The notes: generated by a model from the sequence alone, not told the origin. A stretch of 30,963 nucleotides of DNA from Collinsella sp. (GCA_018382295.1 JAGZQF010000032.1:1-30963); one strand, 5' to 3'; positions 1-7,394 are shown, numbered from the stretch's first letter. Translations and numbers: made by a program.

Positions 1-1
1 G

Positions 2-310
2 GCGAGGCGGACCTCCGAGGGGAAGTCCCGGCGGGAGGCGGTCCGCTGCCTGAAGCGCTACATAGCGCGGGAGGTGTACCGCGTGCTCATGGACCCGAAT
101 CCCGACGGCGCCGCGCCGGAAGGCCCCGAGCTCGCGAAGATGCGCAAGGCGATGCGGGTGACCCAGAAGCAGGCCGCCGCGGGGCTCGGCATGTCCGCGG
201 CCTCACTCGGTCACCTGGAACATGGGAGACGGCGGTCGACGAAACTGGAGAGGAGGTATTACGAGCTCCTGTGCGAATTGAAGGGAGCGCTCCCGCAAAC
301 TGCCTATTGA
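2..310 (+). CDS. IS110-like transposase, C-terminal part, fused to XRE-type HTH (5' end outside window)
   Basis: The reading frame is open from the window edge and ends at TGA 308-310, so this is the 3' end of a longer gene. The first ~28 residues (ending GKSRREAVRCLKRYIAREVY) match the usual C-terminal tail of IS110-family DEDD transposases, which recombine DNA guided by an element-encoded bridge RNA. After a short Pro/Gly/Ala linker comes a Cro/XRE-like helix-turn-helix of about 55 residues (MRVTQKQAAAGLGMSAASLG is its recognition core). An internal GTG at 74 could start a separate HTH protein, but it has no clear ribosome binding site and the frame is continuous, so I prefer one fused product. 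The catalytic domain is outside the window, so the IS110 call rests on the tail only. Confidence 0.6.
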   Translation, partial: ARRTSEGKSRREAVRCLKRYIAREVYRVLMDPNPDGAAPEGPELAKMRKAMRVTQKQAAAGLGMSAASLGHLEHGRRRSTKLERRYYELLCELKGALPQTAY

Positions 311-536
311 CAACTTATAGGAGCGTCGGTTTTGTTTTTGCAAATTCCGGAATGGTCGAGGGTGGCCGGTTTAACGTAGTAGATGGTCGCATTTCGTGGC
401 AAACGGTCCGACCCAAGACCCAAGGCAGCCAACCTCGAATGGACATTCTCGAAGTTGCGGTGGAATACGGACTGAATTGGCACCTTAAAGGCAAAAACAC
501 TCCGTATTTCACCGCAACTTATCGAGGGGATGGGTT
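311..536. other. Gene-free stretch beside the IS110-like end
   Basis: About 225 bases with visibly lower G+C than the neighbouring genes. Open frames exist on both strands (an 89-codon plus-strand frame reaches position 540), but none has a ribosome binding site or recognisable protein features. The only clear structure is the inverted repeat at 452-520. Position fits the non-coding right end of an IS110/IS1111 element, where such elements can carry their bridge RNA, or flanking chromosomal DNA. I cannot place the element boundary. Confidence 0.4.
452..520. repeat. 22-bp inverted repeat (AAGTTGCGGTG type)
   Basis: The arm at 452-473 (starting AAGTTGCGGTGGAATACGG) and the arm at 499-520, read on the minus strand (AAGTTGCGGTGAAATACGG...), match at 20 of 22 positions around a 25-base loop. 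The first 16 bases of the second arm recur exactly at 24659-24674, so this is a dispersed sequence and not a one-off hairpin. Confidence 0.7.
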
Positions 537-2318
537 TTAGATACGGCCAAGGTCGTAGGATCGAGCGGCCGCTTCACCGGCGCAGATGAGGTTGGTTGTG
601 GCTTCTTGCGAATCGAGTGCCCGTTCCAGGTCCATGGGCTTGCAGCAAATCGGCAAAACCAAGTCAATACCCTGCCCATATACCGCGTCCAGGTTGACGG
701 CGCGACCGCCCACGACGGCGACCACCGGCTTGCCATATCGCTTGGCGCGGCGAGCCACACCCACCGGTGCCTTACCGGCGGCGGACTGCTCGTCCATATT
801 GCCCTCGCCCGTTATGACCAGGTCGACATCACGCATGCGTTCGTCAAACCCAATCAGATCGAACACCGTCTCCACGCCCGAGCGTAGCTCCGCACCGAGC
901 GCCAGTAACGCCGCGCCCAAGCCACCGGCAGCGCCCGCGCCGGGCACACCGAGCACCGAGCCAAATGTCCGCGCGCCCTCGGGTGTGCGCAACAACCCCC
1001 GGGCTCGAGCTCCGGCAATCGCAGCGTCGAGCAAGCGACCGTAGCCGACCATCCAGCTGTCGTACCTGCTCAGCGCCTCGGCATCATCCGTCGGCAGGCC
1101 CTTCTGTCCGCCGAACACCGCAAGCGCGCCGCGACGCCCCACGAGCGGATTCTCGACATCGGAAAGCACGACGATACGAGCGCCGTTCAGTGCCCGAAGC
1201 GCTGGCGCCAAATCGATACTCGCCACCTGCTCAAGCCCCGCGAGACCGGGGGCGATATTGCAGCCACACTCATCGACAAGGTGGGCGCCCAGCACCTGCA
1301 GCATGCCGGCGCCACCATCGTTGGTGGCACTGCCGCCCAAACCAATATAGATAGTCTTTGCGCCCGTGCGAACCGCGCGAAGCATGAGCTCGCCCACGCC
1401 ATAGGTCGAAGCCGCAAGCGCCGCCGATTCTGTACAGGGCGAGTACCCAATACCCGCCGCCTCGGCCATCTCGATGACCGCGGACTCGCGCTCGCCGTCC
1501 ACCAGCATCCGGGCAGACGCGCGGTCGCCCAAGGGGCCTGCGACATCGCAGGTTGAGAGCTCACCGCCGCACGCGGCAACGGCATCGAGCGTCCCCTCAC
1601 CGCCATCCGCCAGCGGCAATGTGCACACCTCGGCATCGGGCCAAACGCGGCGCACGCCTTCGGCAACCGCCGCCTCCGCCTGCACACTCGAAACGCTGCC
1701 CTTAAAGGAGTCGATCGCCAGCAGCACACGGCGGGGCCGGCGGCACGCAGGACCAAAGTCAACCACCGTGCCAGCATCCTCACCGACACCTGCAAGCGCT
1801 GCGGCGTGAGCGGCGTGTGCTTCAAGATCAGCCCCACAACCGCAATCAGCGCCGCCCGCTCCGCGCAGACCGCCAAAATAGCTACTCAGCAGCTCACGGC
1901 ATTCATCCGCCAGGACCCCGGCCGTCACGTTAAACCGATGATTCAGGCGCGAGTCGGCATTCAAATCGTATAGGGATCCCAGCGCGCCCGCCTTGGCATC
2001 GGCCGCGCCATACGCACAGCGTCCAACGCGCGCGTTGACCATAAGCCCCGCACACATGCAGCAAGGCTCGAGCGTTACATAGACCGTGCAATCGGAAAGG
2101 CGCCAGCGGCCAAGCGCCTGGGCGGCAGCGCACAGGGCCGCGAACTCTGCATGAGCCGAAGGATCCTGATCGAGCTCGCGACGATTATGCGCCCGCGCGA
2201 CAACCTCGCCGTCGCGCACCACTACGGCTCCGATGGGCACCTCGCCCACCGCCGCGGCGGCTCGGGCCTCGGCCAGCGCCTCGCGCATGAACTTCTCGTC
2301 GATTTCGGTGATCGTCAT
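537..2318 (-). CDS. tadA: Fusion protein: TadA tRNA adenosine deaminase + glycerate 2-kinase
   Basis: A 593-residue protein with two enzymes in one frame. Residues ~1-150 are a TadA-type deaminase (makes inosine-34 in tRNA-Arg): the zinc/catalytic signature is H56-A-E58 and the PCxxC pair Cys86/Cys89. Residues ~154-194 form an Ala/Gly/Cys-rich linker. Residues ~197-593 are a complete GlxK/GarK-type glycerate kinase, starting VLLAIDSFKGSVSS and containing LGGSATNDGGAG and VITGEGNMDEQSAAGK; this family phosphorylates D-glycerate with ATP. Start chosen at ATG 2318 because GGGAAGG lies just upstream; a farther ATG at 2369 would run into the tRNA promoter. The gene is divergent from tRNA-Ser. TadA and glycerate kinase are normally separate and have no known shared pathway. 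Both domains look intact. Confidence 0.9.
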   Translation of the reverse strand: MTITEIDEKFMREALAEARAAAAVGEVPIGAVVVRDGEVVARAHNRRELDQDPSAHAEFAALCAAAQALGRWRLSDCTVYVTLEPCCMCAGLMVNARVGRCAYGAADAKAGALGSLYDLNADSRLNHRFNVTAGVLADECRELLSSYFGGLRGAGGADCGCGADLEAHAAHAAALAGVGEDAGTVVDFGPACRRPRRVLLAIDSFKGSVSSVQAEAAVAEGVRRVWPDAEVCTLPLADGGEGTLDAVAACGGELSTCDVAGPLGDRASARMLVDGERESAVIEMAEAAGIGYSPCTESAALAASTYGVGELMLRAVRTGAKTIYIGLGGSATNDGGAGMLQVLGAHLVDECGCNIAPGLAGLEQVASIDLAPALRALNGARIVVLSDVENPLVGRRGALAVFGGQKGLPTDDAEALSRYDSWMVGYGRLLDAAIAGARARGLLRTPEGARTFGSVLGVPGAGAAGGLGAALLALGAELRSGVETVFDLIGFDERMRDVDLVITGEGNMDEQSAAGKAPVGVARRAKRYGKPVVAVVGGRAVNLDAVYGQGIDLVLPICCKPMDLERALDSQEATTNLICAGEAAARSYDLGRI

Positions 2319-2333
2319 CGTTCGCCTTCCCTG

Positions 2334-2359
2334 TTGCAAATTCAAAACGATGCTATCAT
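2334..2359 (+). promoter_or_regulatory. Promoter of tRNA-Ser
   Basis: Extended -10 element TGCTATCAT (2351-2359) sits about 10 bases before the mature tRNA 5' end. A weak -35-like TTGCAA lies at 2334-2339 with a short spacer of 14, so recognition probably depends on the extended -10. Confidence 0.5.
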
Positions 2360-2369
2360 TACGACTCAC

Positions 2370-2459
2370 GGAGAGATGGCAGAGCGGTTGAATGCGGCGG
2401 TCTTGAAAACCGTTGAGCGCGAGAGCGTTCCGGGGGTTCGAATCCCCCTCTCTCCGCCA
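2370..2459 (+). tRNA. tRNA-Ser(UGA)
   Basis: Class II tRNA with a long variable arm. The acceptor stem GGAGAGA (2370-2376) pairs with TCTCTCC (2449-2455), followed by discriminator G and an encoded CCA. The anticodon loop CTTGAAA gives anticodon TGA, reading UCA/UCG serine codons. The T arm contains GGTTCGAATCC. It is divergent from the tadA fusion gene and ends three bases before the stop codon of the convergent TetR gene. Confidence 0.97.
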
Positions 2460-2461
2460 CC

Positions 2462-3058
2462 TTAGTGATGCACCGGTGTCATGGTCCGCTCAAACAGTGC
2501 ATCGACCACGTCGGCTATCTCAGGTCGACGCTCAAGATCGTGGCCCGATTCCCACCATATCGTGAAAAGTCGAATAATACCGCCGGCGACAAACTCAGAC
2601 GTCGTCTCGAGTGACACGGGGGCCAGGGCATCCTCGGCAAGCACGTTCATCACACGCTCGCGGATGGAGCGGGCAATGCGGTCGCAAATAACGTTGGTCA
2701 ACATACCCGACATGCTGCTTGCCAAAATGTTATCCATGAGCCGCTCGTGCGCCAGAATCAAATCCATGGCATCGTCCAAAATCGCGTGCCGAAGCGCGCG
2801 CACGTCCTCGGCAGATACCGCGCCGGCCTCATCGGGCTGTTTTTGCGGCAAGCCCGACATGAGCTCATCGATATAAAAGGCAAAGTAATCGTTCTTGTCG
2901 CGAAAGTGCTTGTAGAACGTCGTGCGGCGAATCATGGCGCGGTCGCACAGCATGGCAACCGTCAGGTCCTCAAAACGATGCTCCTCGAGAAGCTCGGTAA
3001 AGGCATCGAACAGGGCGCGGTAGGTTTTCTTGATGCGAAGGTCCACTGGTATCGCCAT
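2462..3058 (-). CDS. TetR/AcrR-family transcriptional regulator
   Basis: 198 residues. The N-terminus (KKTYRALFDAFTELLEEHRF, then LTVAMLCDRAMIRRTTFYKHF) is the TetR DNA-binding domain, with its recognition helix at about residues 40-58. The C-terminal half is a helical ligand/dimer domain of the kind seen in DhaS-like and TetR_C_7-type proteins, with no recognisable ligand residues. Start chosen at ATG 3058, where the conserved domain begins; its ribosome site is poor (CTGAGG touches the ATG), and upstream in-frame codons fall in non-conserved sequence. It is divergent from lemA, so lemA or the gene itself could be a target, but no clear operator is visible. Confidence 0.85.
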   Translation of the reverse strand: MAIPVDLRIKKTYRALFDAFTELLEEHRFEDLTVAMLCDRAMIRRTTFYKHFRDKNDYFAFYIDELMSGLPQKQPDEAGAVSAEDVRALRHAILDDAMDLILAHERLMDNILASSMSGMLTNVICDRIARSIRERVMNVLAEDALAPVSLETTSEFVAGGIIRLFTIWWESGHDLERRPEIADVVDALFERTMTPVHH

Positions 3059-3190
3059 CCTCAGGGCAAAGACAACACTCGTCAATCTGTCGCATATCTT
3101 ACACCTGTACCTCGCGCGCTTTGCCCCGGTGCCAACCCCGCCGAAAACACAACGCTTACCGGAAAGTTCGGCACGACAAAACGTTGCGGG

Positions 3191-3196
3191 TATACT
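3191..3196 (+). promoter_or_regulatory. -10 element for lemA
   Basis: TATACT about 60 bases upstream of the lemA start. A poor -35 candidate (TTCGGC, 3167-3172) is 18 bases upstream of it. The call rests on the -10 and its position. Confidence 0.4.
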
Positions 3197-3257
3197 AGTA
3201 GCGTTATACCAACGGCAGCTGGCGCATGCCGCCGCGGCCATTCGAAACGGAGACATC

Positions 3258-3809
3258 ATGCTTCCCGTCATCATCGGCATCGTTGTTGTCATTGTGATTG
3301 CCTGCGCCATCGCCGGCATCTACAACAACATGGTCACCAAGCGTAACCGCATCGATAACGCCTGGCAGAACATCGATACGCAGCTGCAGCGTCGCAACGA
3401 CCTGATCCCCAACCTGGTCGAGACCGTCAAGGGCTACGCCAAGCACGAGCAGGAGACGCTCTCCGCCGTGATCAGCGCGCGTAACACCGCCGTCAAGGCC
3501 ACCACGCCCGAAGCCAAGATGGAAGCCGACAACGTGCTGACCGGTGCGCTGCGTCAGCTCTTCGCCGTAGCCGAGGCCTATCCCGATCTTAAGGCAAACA
3601 CCAACTTTACGCAGCTGCAGGCATCGCTCGAGGATACCGAGAACAAGATTAGCTATGCACGCCAGAGCTACAACGATTGCGTGCTCAGCTACAACAACGC
3701 CATTCAGACGTTCCCGGCTGTCATCTTTGCCGGCATCTTCCAGTTTAAGGAGCGCCAGGGCTTCGAGGCCGCCGAAGCAGCCCGCCAGGCCCCGACCGTC
3801 AAGTTCTAG
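3258..3809 (+). CDS. lemA: LemA family membrane protein
   Basis: 183 residues. One N-terminal membrane segment (residues ~3-22, IIGIVVVIVIACAIAGIY) is followed by the LemA signature NRIDNAWQNIDTQLQRRNDL and IPNLVETVKGYAKHE, then a long helical domain ending with FPAVIFAGIFQFKER. LemA proteins are helical membrane-anchored proteins of uncertain role, often linked to cell-envelope stress or to a TPM-domain partner; no such partner is adjacent here. Start chosen at ATG 3258 with GGAGA five bases upstream. A strong terminator follows, so it is probably transcribed alone. Confidence 0.93.
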   Translation: MLPVIIGIVVVIVIACAIAGIYNNMVTKRNRIDNAWQNIDTQLQRRNDLIPNLVETVKGYAKHEQETLSAVISARNTAVKATTPEAKMEADNVLTGALRQLFAVAEAYPDLKANTNFTQLQASLEDTENKISYARQSYNDCVLSYNNAIQTFPAVIFAGIFQFKERQGFEAAEAARQAPTVKF

Positions 3810-3845
3810 TAGTTTGACAGCGCATCCTTAATCGGCCAAATGCAT

Positions 3846-3890
3846 AAACCGCCCCGTCGAATGCATACTTCGACGGGGCGGTTTCCTTTT
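3846..3890 (+). terminator. Rho-independent terminator after lemA
   Basis: Perfect 16-bp stem (3846-3861 with 3869-3884), a 7-base loop, then CCTTTTT. GC-rich stem with a T run on the plus strand. Confidence 0.9.
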
Positions 3891-3910
3891 TCGCGAAGGT
3901 CCCCCTCTAA

Positions 3911-4120
3911 GCGTCGTGCATTTTTAGGAGTATTCAACATAACCAAGAGCTTCGGGCGCCACGATAAATGCCAAAGACCGCGAATATCCCTGCAAATCAA
4001 ACGCTGCCAGCCCATAACCCCGCCCATCATTCGTAGAAAACATCGAGAACTCCCGATTTTTGCCCGAGATCGGTATGCAGGGACCTTCGACTGCAGAATA
4101 CTCGCAAAAATGCACGTCGC
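3911..4120. repeat. 210-bp element with 25-bp terminal inverted repeats (MITE-like)
   Basis: The sequence at 3911-3935 (GCGTCGTGCATTTTT, then AGGAGTATTC) and the reverse complement of 4096-4120 (GCGACGTGCATTTTT, then GCGAGTATTC) match at 22 of 25 positions. Between them a minus-strand frame is open (from a TTG at 4151 to a stop near 3924), beginning and ending inside the repeats. It has no ribosome site and no family I recognise, so I treat it as part of the element. A partial end motif, GCGTGCATTTTTA, recurs at 11729-11740. No target-site duplication is visible. Confidence 0.5.
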
Positions 4121-4153
4121 CACCGCCCCCACATGGCGCGAAGCAAAGCAAAA

Positions 4154-4174
4154 GCGCAGCCTAAAAGGCCGCGC
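4154..4174. repeat. Small hairpin GCGCAGCCT/AGGCCGCGC
   Basis: 9-bp stem with one mismatch and a 3-base AAA loop. It lies in the gene-free interval between the inverted-repeat element and the large palindrome. No T run follows on either strand, so its function is unclear. Confidence 0.35.
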
Positions 4175-4226
4175 ACCATCTTTATTCAGATTAATCATTG
4201 CCCGTTGTGACATCGCCGAACCCGCA

Positions 4227-4351
4227 GGGCAGAGAACAAGTTCCCTCCCGGCGCACTCCGCAGGACGCAAGAAGCCCTCGCCGCACGAAGTGCGCAGCGA
4301 GGGCTTCTTGCATGTCCGAGGACGCGCCGGGAGGGAACTTGTTCTCTGCCC
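4227..4351. repeat. Large nested palindrome downstream of ilvE; probable terminator
   Basis: A perfect 28-bp inverted repeat (4227-4254 with 4324-4351; starts GGGCAGAGAACAAGTTCC) encloses a perfect 15-bp inverted repeat (4267-4281 with 4297-4311; GCAAGAAGCCCTCGC) and a small inner stem CGCA/TGCG. A GGAC/GTCC pair bridges the two. The RNA would fold into one hairpin of about 125 nt starting 16 bases after the ilvE stop. No classical T run follows, so it may block transcript decay or be a mobile palindrome as well as ending transcription. Confidence 0.75.
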
Positions 4352-4367
4352 GGATAGGTAAGACAAA

Positions 4368-5420
4368 TTACGCGACGGTGTAAACCCAGTTGTGCTTGTC
4401 CTCGACAGCACCAGACTGGATACCAGTCAGGGTCTCGCGAAGCTTCTTCATCACAGGGCCGATCTCGGTGTATCCAGCCGGGAAGGTCACGGTCTCGTCG
4501 GCGCCGTAAACCTTGTTGTCGATTTCGCCAACCGGAGAGATGACGGCAGCGGTGCCGCACAGGCCGCACTCCACAAAGGTGCCGGCCTTGACCTCGGCCC
4601 ACTCGACGGGGCGCTGGTCAACGGTCATGCCCAGGTCCTGAGCAACCTGAACGAGCGAACGACGGGTGATAGAGGGCAGGATGGAGTCGGTGTGCGACTG
4701 CGGAACGACGAGCGTGCCATCCTCTTTCACGAACAGGACGTTGGCGCCACCGGTCTCCTCGACATAGGTGCGGGACTCGGAGTCGAGATACAGGTTCTCG
4801 GCATAGCCCTCGCGATGGGCCTCCATCGTGGGCTTAAGGGACATGGCGTAGTTCAGGCCGGCCTTGATGTTGCCGGTGCCGTGCGGTGCAGCACGGTCAT
4901 ACTCGGAAACGCGCAGCTTGACGGGCTTGAGGCCGCCCTTAAAGTACGGACCGACCGGGGTCACGAGAATGCGGAACGTGTACTCAGGAGCGGGAGCCAC
5001 GCCGATCACGTCACCGGAGCCGATCATAAACGGACGCACGTACAGGGTCGCGCCGGAACCGAAGGGCGGAACCCAGGCGGCGTTGGCAGAAACGACCTGC
5101 TTGACGGCCTCAACGAACTTGTCCTTGGGAAACGGGGGCATCTCGAGGCGCTGGGCAGAGTTATACATACGCTCAGCGTTCATGTCGGGACGGAAGCAGA
5201 CGATGCTGCCGTCCTCGGCGGTGTAGGCCTTCAGGCCCTCAAAGACCTCCTGGCAGTAATGGAAGATGCCGCCGCACTCGGAGACATGCAGGGTGTGGTC
5301 GGTGGTCAGGCCGCCCTCGTCCCACTCGCCATCCTTCCAATGAGCCTCGTAGCTGTAATCGGTCTTCATGTAGCCAAAGCCGAGGCTACCCCAATCGATA
5401 TCCTTCTTCTCGACAGTCAT
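4368..5420 (-). CDS. ilvE: Branched-chain amino-acid aminotransferase (class IV, BCAT group II)
   Basis: 350 residues, normal length for the group II BCATs. It transfers amino groups between Leu/Ile/Val and 2-oxoglutarate with PLP, the last step of branched-chain amino-acid synthesis, in the cytosol. The PLP lysine is Lys186 in GTGNIKAGLNYA; YVEETGGANVLFV and the C-terminal CGTAAVISPVGEI are further class IV signatures. Start chosen at ATG 5420 because AAGGAG lies seven bases upstream; the in-frame upstream extension is Arg-rich non-conserved leader. It stands alone, between DedA and the large palindrome. The ~147-nt leader shows no T-box and no Leu/Val/Ile-rich leader peptide. Confidence 0.95.
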   Translation of the reverse strand: MTVEKKDIDWGSLGFGYMKTDYSYEAHWKDGEWDEGGLTTDHTLHVSECGGIFHYCQEVFEGLKAYTAEDGSIVCFRPDMNAERMYNSAQRLEMPPFPKDKFVEAVKQVVSANAAWVPPFGSGATLYVRPFMIGSGDVIGVAPAPEYTFRILVTPVGPYFKGGLKPVKLRVSEYDRAAPHGTGNIKAGLNYAMSLKPTMEAHREGYAENLYLDSESRTYVEETGGANVLFVKEDGTLVVPQSHTDSILPSITRRSLVQVAQDLGMTVDQRPVEWAEVKAGTFVECGLCGTAAVISPVGEIDNKVYGADETVTFPAGYTEIGPVMKKLRETLTGIQSGAVEDKHNWVYTVA

Positions 5421-5573
5421 ATGTCGCTCCTTACATACACAGTTGCATACTCGCGAACCCGCACGCAAGGACCGAGGCCGACCGCGTCGCAACGTCGCAC
5501 GCCCGGAGCGTAGAGCCGGACGGGACACGCGAACAGCATCGAAGCCGATGGCACGTCGATTCGCATGCACGAG

Positions 5574-5601
5574 ATTGTACTCCGCACGCGCGTCGGATAA
5601 A
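5574..5601 (-). promoter_or_regulatory. Candidate promoter of ilvE
   Basis: On the minus strand, TACAAT (5574-5579) is preceded by TTTATC (5596-5601) with a 16-base spacer. Transcription would start near 5567 and give a leader of about 147 nt. Confidence 0.45.
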
Positions 5602-5649
5602 ACGTTTTTCTTTAACTAACTAAAGTATTTTCATTTGACCGAAGCAAAG

Positions 5650-5679
5650 AGGCCCGCCACCGCAAGCGGTGACGGGCCT
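5650..5679 (-). terminator. Terminator after the DedA gene
   Basis: Stem 5650-5663 with 5666-5679 (AGGCCCG...CGGGCCT) with one mismatch and a 2-base loop. Read on the minus strand it is followed by TCTTTGCTTC, a weak T-rich tail. Confidence 0.65.
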
Positions 5680-5708
5680 TGACTGCACGGTTTGCGCGCT
5701 GGCTCGAG

Positions 5709-6356
5709 TTACGCGTTCTTTTTGCCCAGCTTAGCCTTAACCAGACCGACCACAGTCGGAATGATCGACACAGCAACGATGCCAACAATCAGCAACTCAA
5801 AGTGCTCCTGCACAAAGGGAATGCCACCAAAGAAGTAGCCCAGCAGTGTAAAGAGCGTTGACCAGGTAATACCACCCAGTACGTTGTAGATGACAAAGTT
5901 GCGCCAGTGCATGCCGCCCATGCCAGCGATAAAGGGCACAAAGGTGCGGATAAACGGGAAGAAGCGACCCAGGAAGATGGCCAGGTGACCCCACTTGTCC
6001 AAGAAGTCCTCGGACTTTTTGATGCGCTCGGGCGTCATGGCCTTAACCTTGCCCGAAGCGATGATCTTTTTGCCAAAGAAGTGACCGATCATAAAATTGC
6101 ACTGATCGCCCAAAATGGCAGCGGCCCATGCGGTGGCCAGAAGCGCCACGATGTTAAAGCCGCCATTATGGGCAAAGAAACCCGAGGCGAACAGCAGCGA
6201 ATCACCGGGAAGGAACGGGAAGAACACCACGCCCGTCTCGATAAAGATGATCAGGAACACGCAGCCGTAGGCCATAAGCGGGCCGGCGGCGATCCAGCTG
6301 GCAATCGCGGTGCGCGGATCTTTGAGCAGCTCGGCGATAAAATTAATGAAACCCAT
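5709..6356 (-). CDS. DedA family integral membrane protein
   Basis: 215 residues, the usual size for DedA/SNARE-associated (VTT) proteins. Several hydrophobic segments are visible, with the family signatures ETGVVFFPFLPGDSLLFASG near residue 45 and GRFFPFIRTFVPFIAGMGGM further on, plus NVLGGITW. DedA proteins are polytopic inner-membrane proteins; several members are undecaprenyl-phosphate or phospholipid flippases, which fits the conserved Glu, Arg and Pro residues here. Start chosen at ATG 6356, right before the first hydrophobic stretch, with GAGAGG nine bases upstream. It is divergent from cysE. Confidence 0.92.
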   Translation of the reverse strand: MGFINFIAELLKDPRTAIASWIAAGPLMAYGCVFLIIFIETGVVFFPFLPGDSLLFASGFFAHNGGFNIVALLATAWAAAILGDQCNFMIGHFFGKKIIASGKVKAMTPERIKKSEDFLDKWGHLAIFLGRFFPFIRTFVPFIAGMGGMHWRNFVIYNVLGGITWSTLFTLLGYFFGGIPFVQEHFELLIVGIVAVSIIPTVVGLVKAKLGKKNA

Positions 6357-6402
6357 GAAGTAAAACCTCTCAGTTGTGGGCGCGGATACGTCCAAGTTGA
6401 CC

Positions 6403-6408
6403 AGTATA
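6403..6408 (-). promoter_or_regulatory. -10 element for the DedA gene
   Basis: TATACT on the minus strand, 47 bases upstream of the start codon. A TTGCGC at 6429-6434 is possible as -35, but the 20-base spacer is too long to trust. Confidence 0.4.
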
Positions 6409-6532
6409 CGGTTGCGGCGTCCCCTCGTGCGCAACCCCACAAAAGCATGACTCCATTACCAGCAAGTTTGCATAACTGACACCTGTCGCGCAATGCCGCC
6501 AAGATTGTCCTTCCTAATCCCTAGCGAATCGC

Positions 6533-6538
6533 TATACT
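6533..6538 (+). promoter_or_regulatory. -10 element for cysE
   Basis: TATACT about 40 bases upstream of the cysE start. I see no good -35; TTGTCC at 6505-6510 is 22 bases away. Confidence 0.4.
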
Positions 6539-6579
6539 TTATTGAATCGCATTGCCATGGCGCTAAGGGAGGGCGGCCG

Positions 6580-7284
6580 GTGAGCTTTATCAGTACCATT
6601 CGCGAGGACATCAAGACCGTCCAAGCGCAGGATCCCGCCGCGCAAAACGGTCTAGTCATCTTCCTTTCCTATCCTGGCCTGCACGCCAAGTGGAACCACG
6701 TGCCCGAGCATTGGCTCTGGGAGCACGGTCATCGCTCGCTCGCCCGCGTGCTCTCGCAAATCACCCGCCACATCACCGGCGTCGAGATTCATCCCGCCGC
6801 GCAGATCGGCAAACACTTCTTTATCGACCACGCCATGGGCGTCGTCATCGGCGAGACCACCGTCGTGGGCGACAACTGTGTGCTTTACCAGGGCGTTACG
6901 CTCGGCGGCACCGGCAACGAGACCGGCAAACGCCACCCAACGCTCGGCGATAACGTCACCGTGGGCACGGGTGCCAAGGTGCTCGGCAACATTCGCATCG
7001 GCAACAACGTCAAGATCGGCGGCAACTCGGTTGTCGTCAAGGACGTGCCCGACAACTGCACCGTCGTGGGCGTGCCGGGACGCATCATCAAGCGCAACGG
7101 CTGCCGCGTGTTCGAGGAGAGCTTCGATGCCAAGCAGCATCGCGAGTACATGCCCGACGACGCCGCCGAGCAGTCCGCGCTCAACCGCCAGGGCATCACC
7201 GAGAACGCCCGCCGCGTCAAAGAACTCGAGCGAGAGGTGGCCGAGCTCAAAGCCCTCATCGCCAAGCTCGCGGACGAACGCTAG
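6580..7284 (+). CDS. cysE: Serine O-acetyltransferase
   Basis: 234 residues. It makes O-acetylserine from serine and acetyl-CoA, the first step of cysteine synthesis. Left-handed beta-helix hexapeptide repeats run from GVEIHPAAQIG to KDVPDNCTVVGVPGRIIK. IDHAMGVVIGET carries the catalytic His, and YQGVTLGGTG and GKRHP are typical of the family. The C-terminal ~25 residues (VKELEREVAELKALIAKL) form a coiled coil beyond the usual tail, which may add oligomer contacts or replace the usual docking tail for cysteine synthase. Start chosen at GTG 6580 with AGGGAGGG upstream; an earlier in-frame ATG at 6493 overlaps the promoter. No cysK is adjacent. Confidence 0.94.
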   Translation: MSFISTIREDIKTVQAQDPAAQNGLVIFLSYPGLHAKWNHVPEHWLWEHGHRSLARVLSQITRHITGVEIHPAAQIGKHFFIDHAMGVVIGETTVVGDNCVLYQGVTLGGTGNETGKRHPTLGDNVTVGTGAKVLGNIRIGNNVKIGGNSVVVKDVPDNCTVVGVPGRIIKRNGCRVFEESFDAKQHREYMPDDAAEQSALNRQGITENARRVKELEREVAELKALIAKLADER

Positions 7285-7320
7285 AGGCGGACGACCACCG
7301 ACAACATTGACACCAACGCA

Positions 7321-7360
7321 AAGGCGCGCCAGAGGATTCACCCCCGGCGCGCCTTATTTG
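7321..7360 (+). terminator. Terminator after cysE
   Basis: Perfect 10-bp stem AAGGCGCGCC (7321-7330) with GGCGCGCCTT (7346-7355), a 15-base loop, then ATTTG. The T run is weak. Confidence 0.6.
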
Positions 7361-7362
7361 TG

Positions 7363-7394
7363 ATGTGACATGCGGGACTGTCCCTTTGTCACAT
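7363..7394. repeat. Palindrome at the 3' end of the exporter operon
   Basis: ATGTGAC (7363-7369) pairs with GTCACAT (7388-7394), with GGGA/TCCC pairing inside around a CTG loop. It touches the stop codon of the convergent ABC gene and probably acts as its transcript end. There is no T run, so it could also be a dispersed repeat of the window's palindromic type. Confidence 0.5.

Noticed and set aside
271..540. 89-codon open frame on the plus strand after the IS110-like end
   Set aside because: Overlaps the transposase end, lacks a ribosome site and runs through the 22-bp inverted repeat; no protein features.
3924..4151. 75-codon minus-strand frame inside the 210-bp inverted-repeat element
   Set aside because: Composition is almost protein-like, but its start is a TTG without ribosome site and both ends lie in the terminal repeats; kept only as part of the element.
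5421..5573. T-box or leader-peptide attenuator before ilvE
   Set aside because: No T-box TGGNACC-type motif, no Leu/Val/Ile-rich short frame and no terminator/antiterminator pair in the leader.
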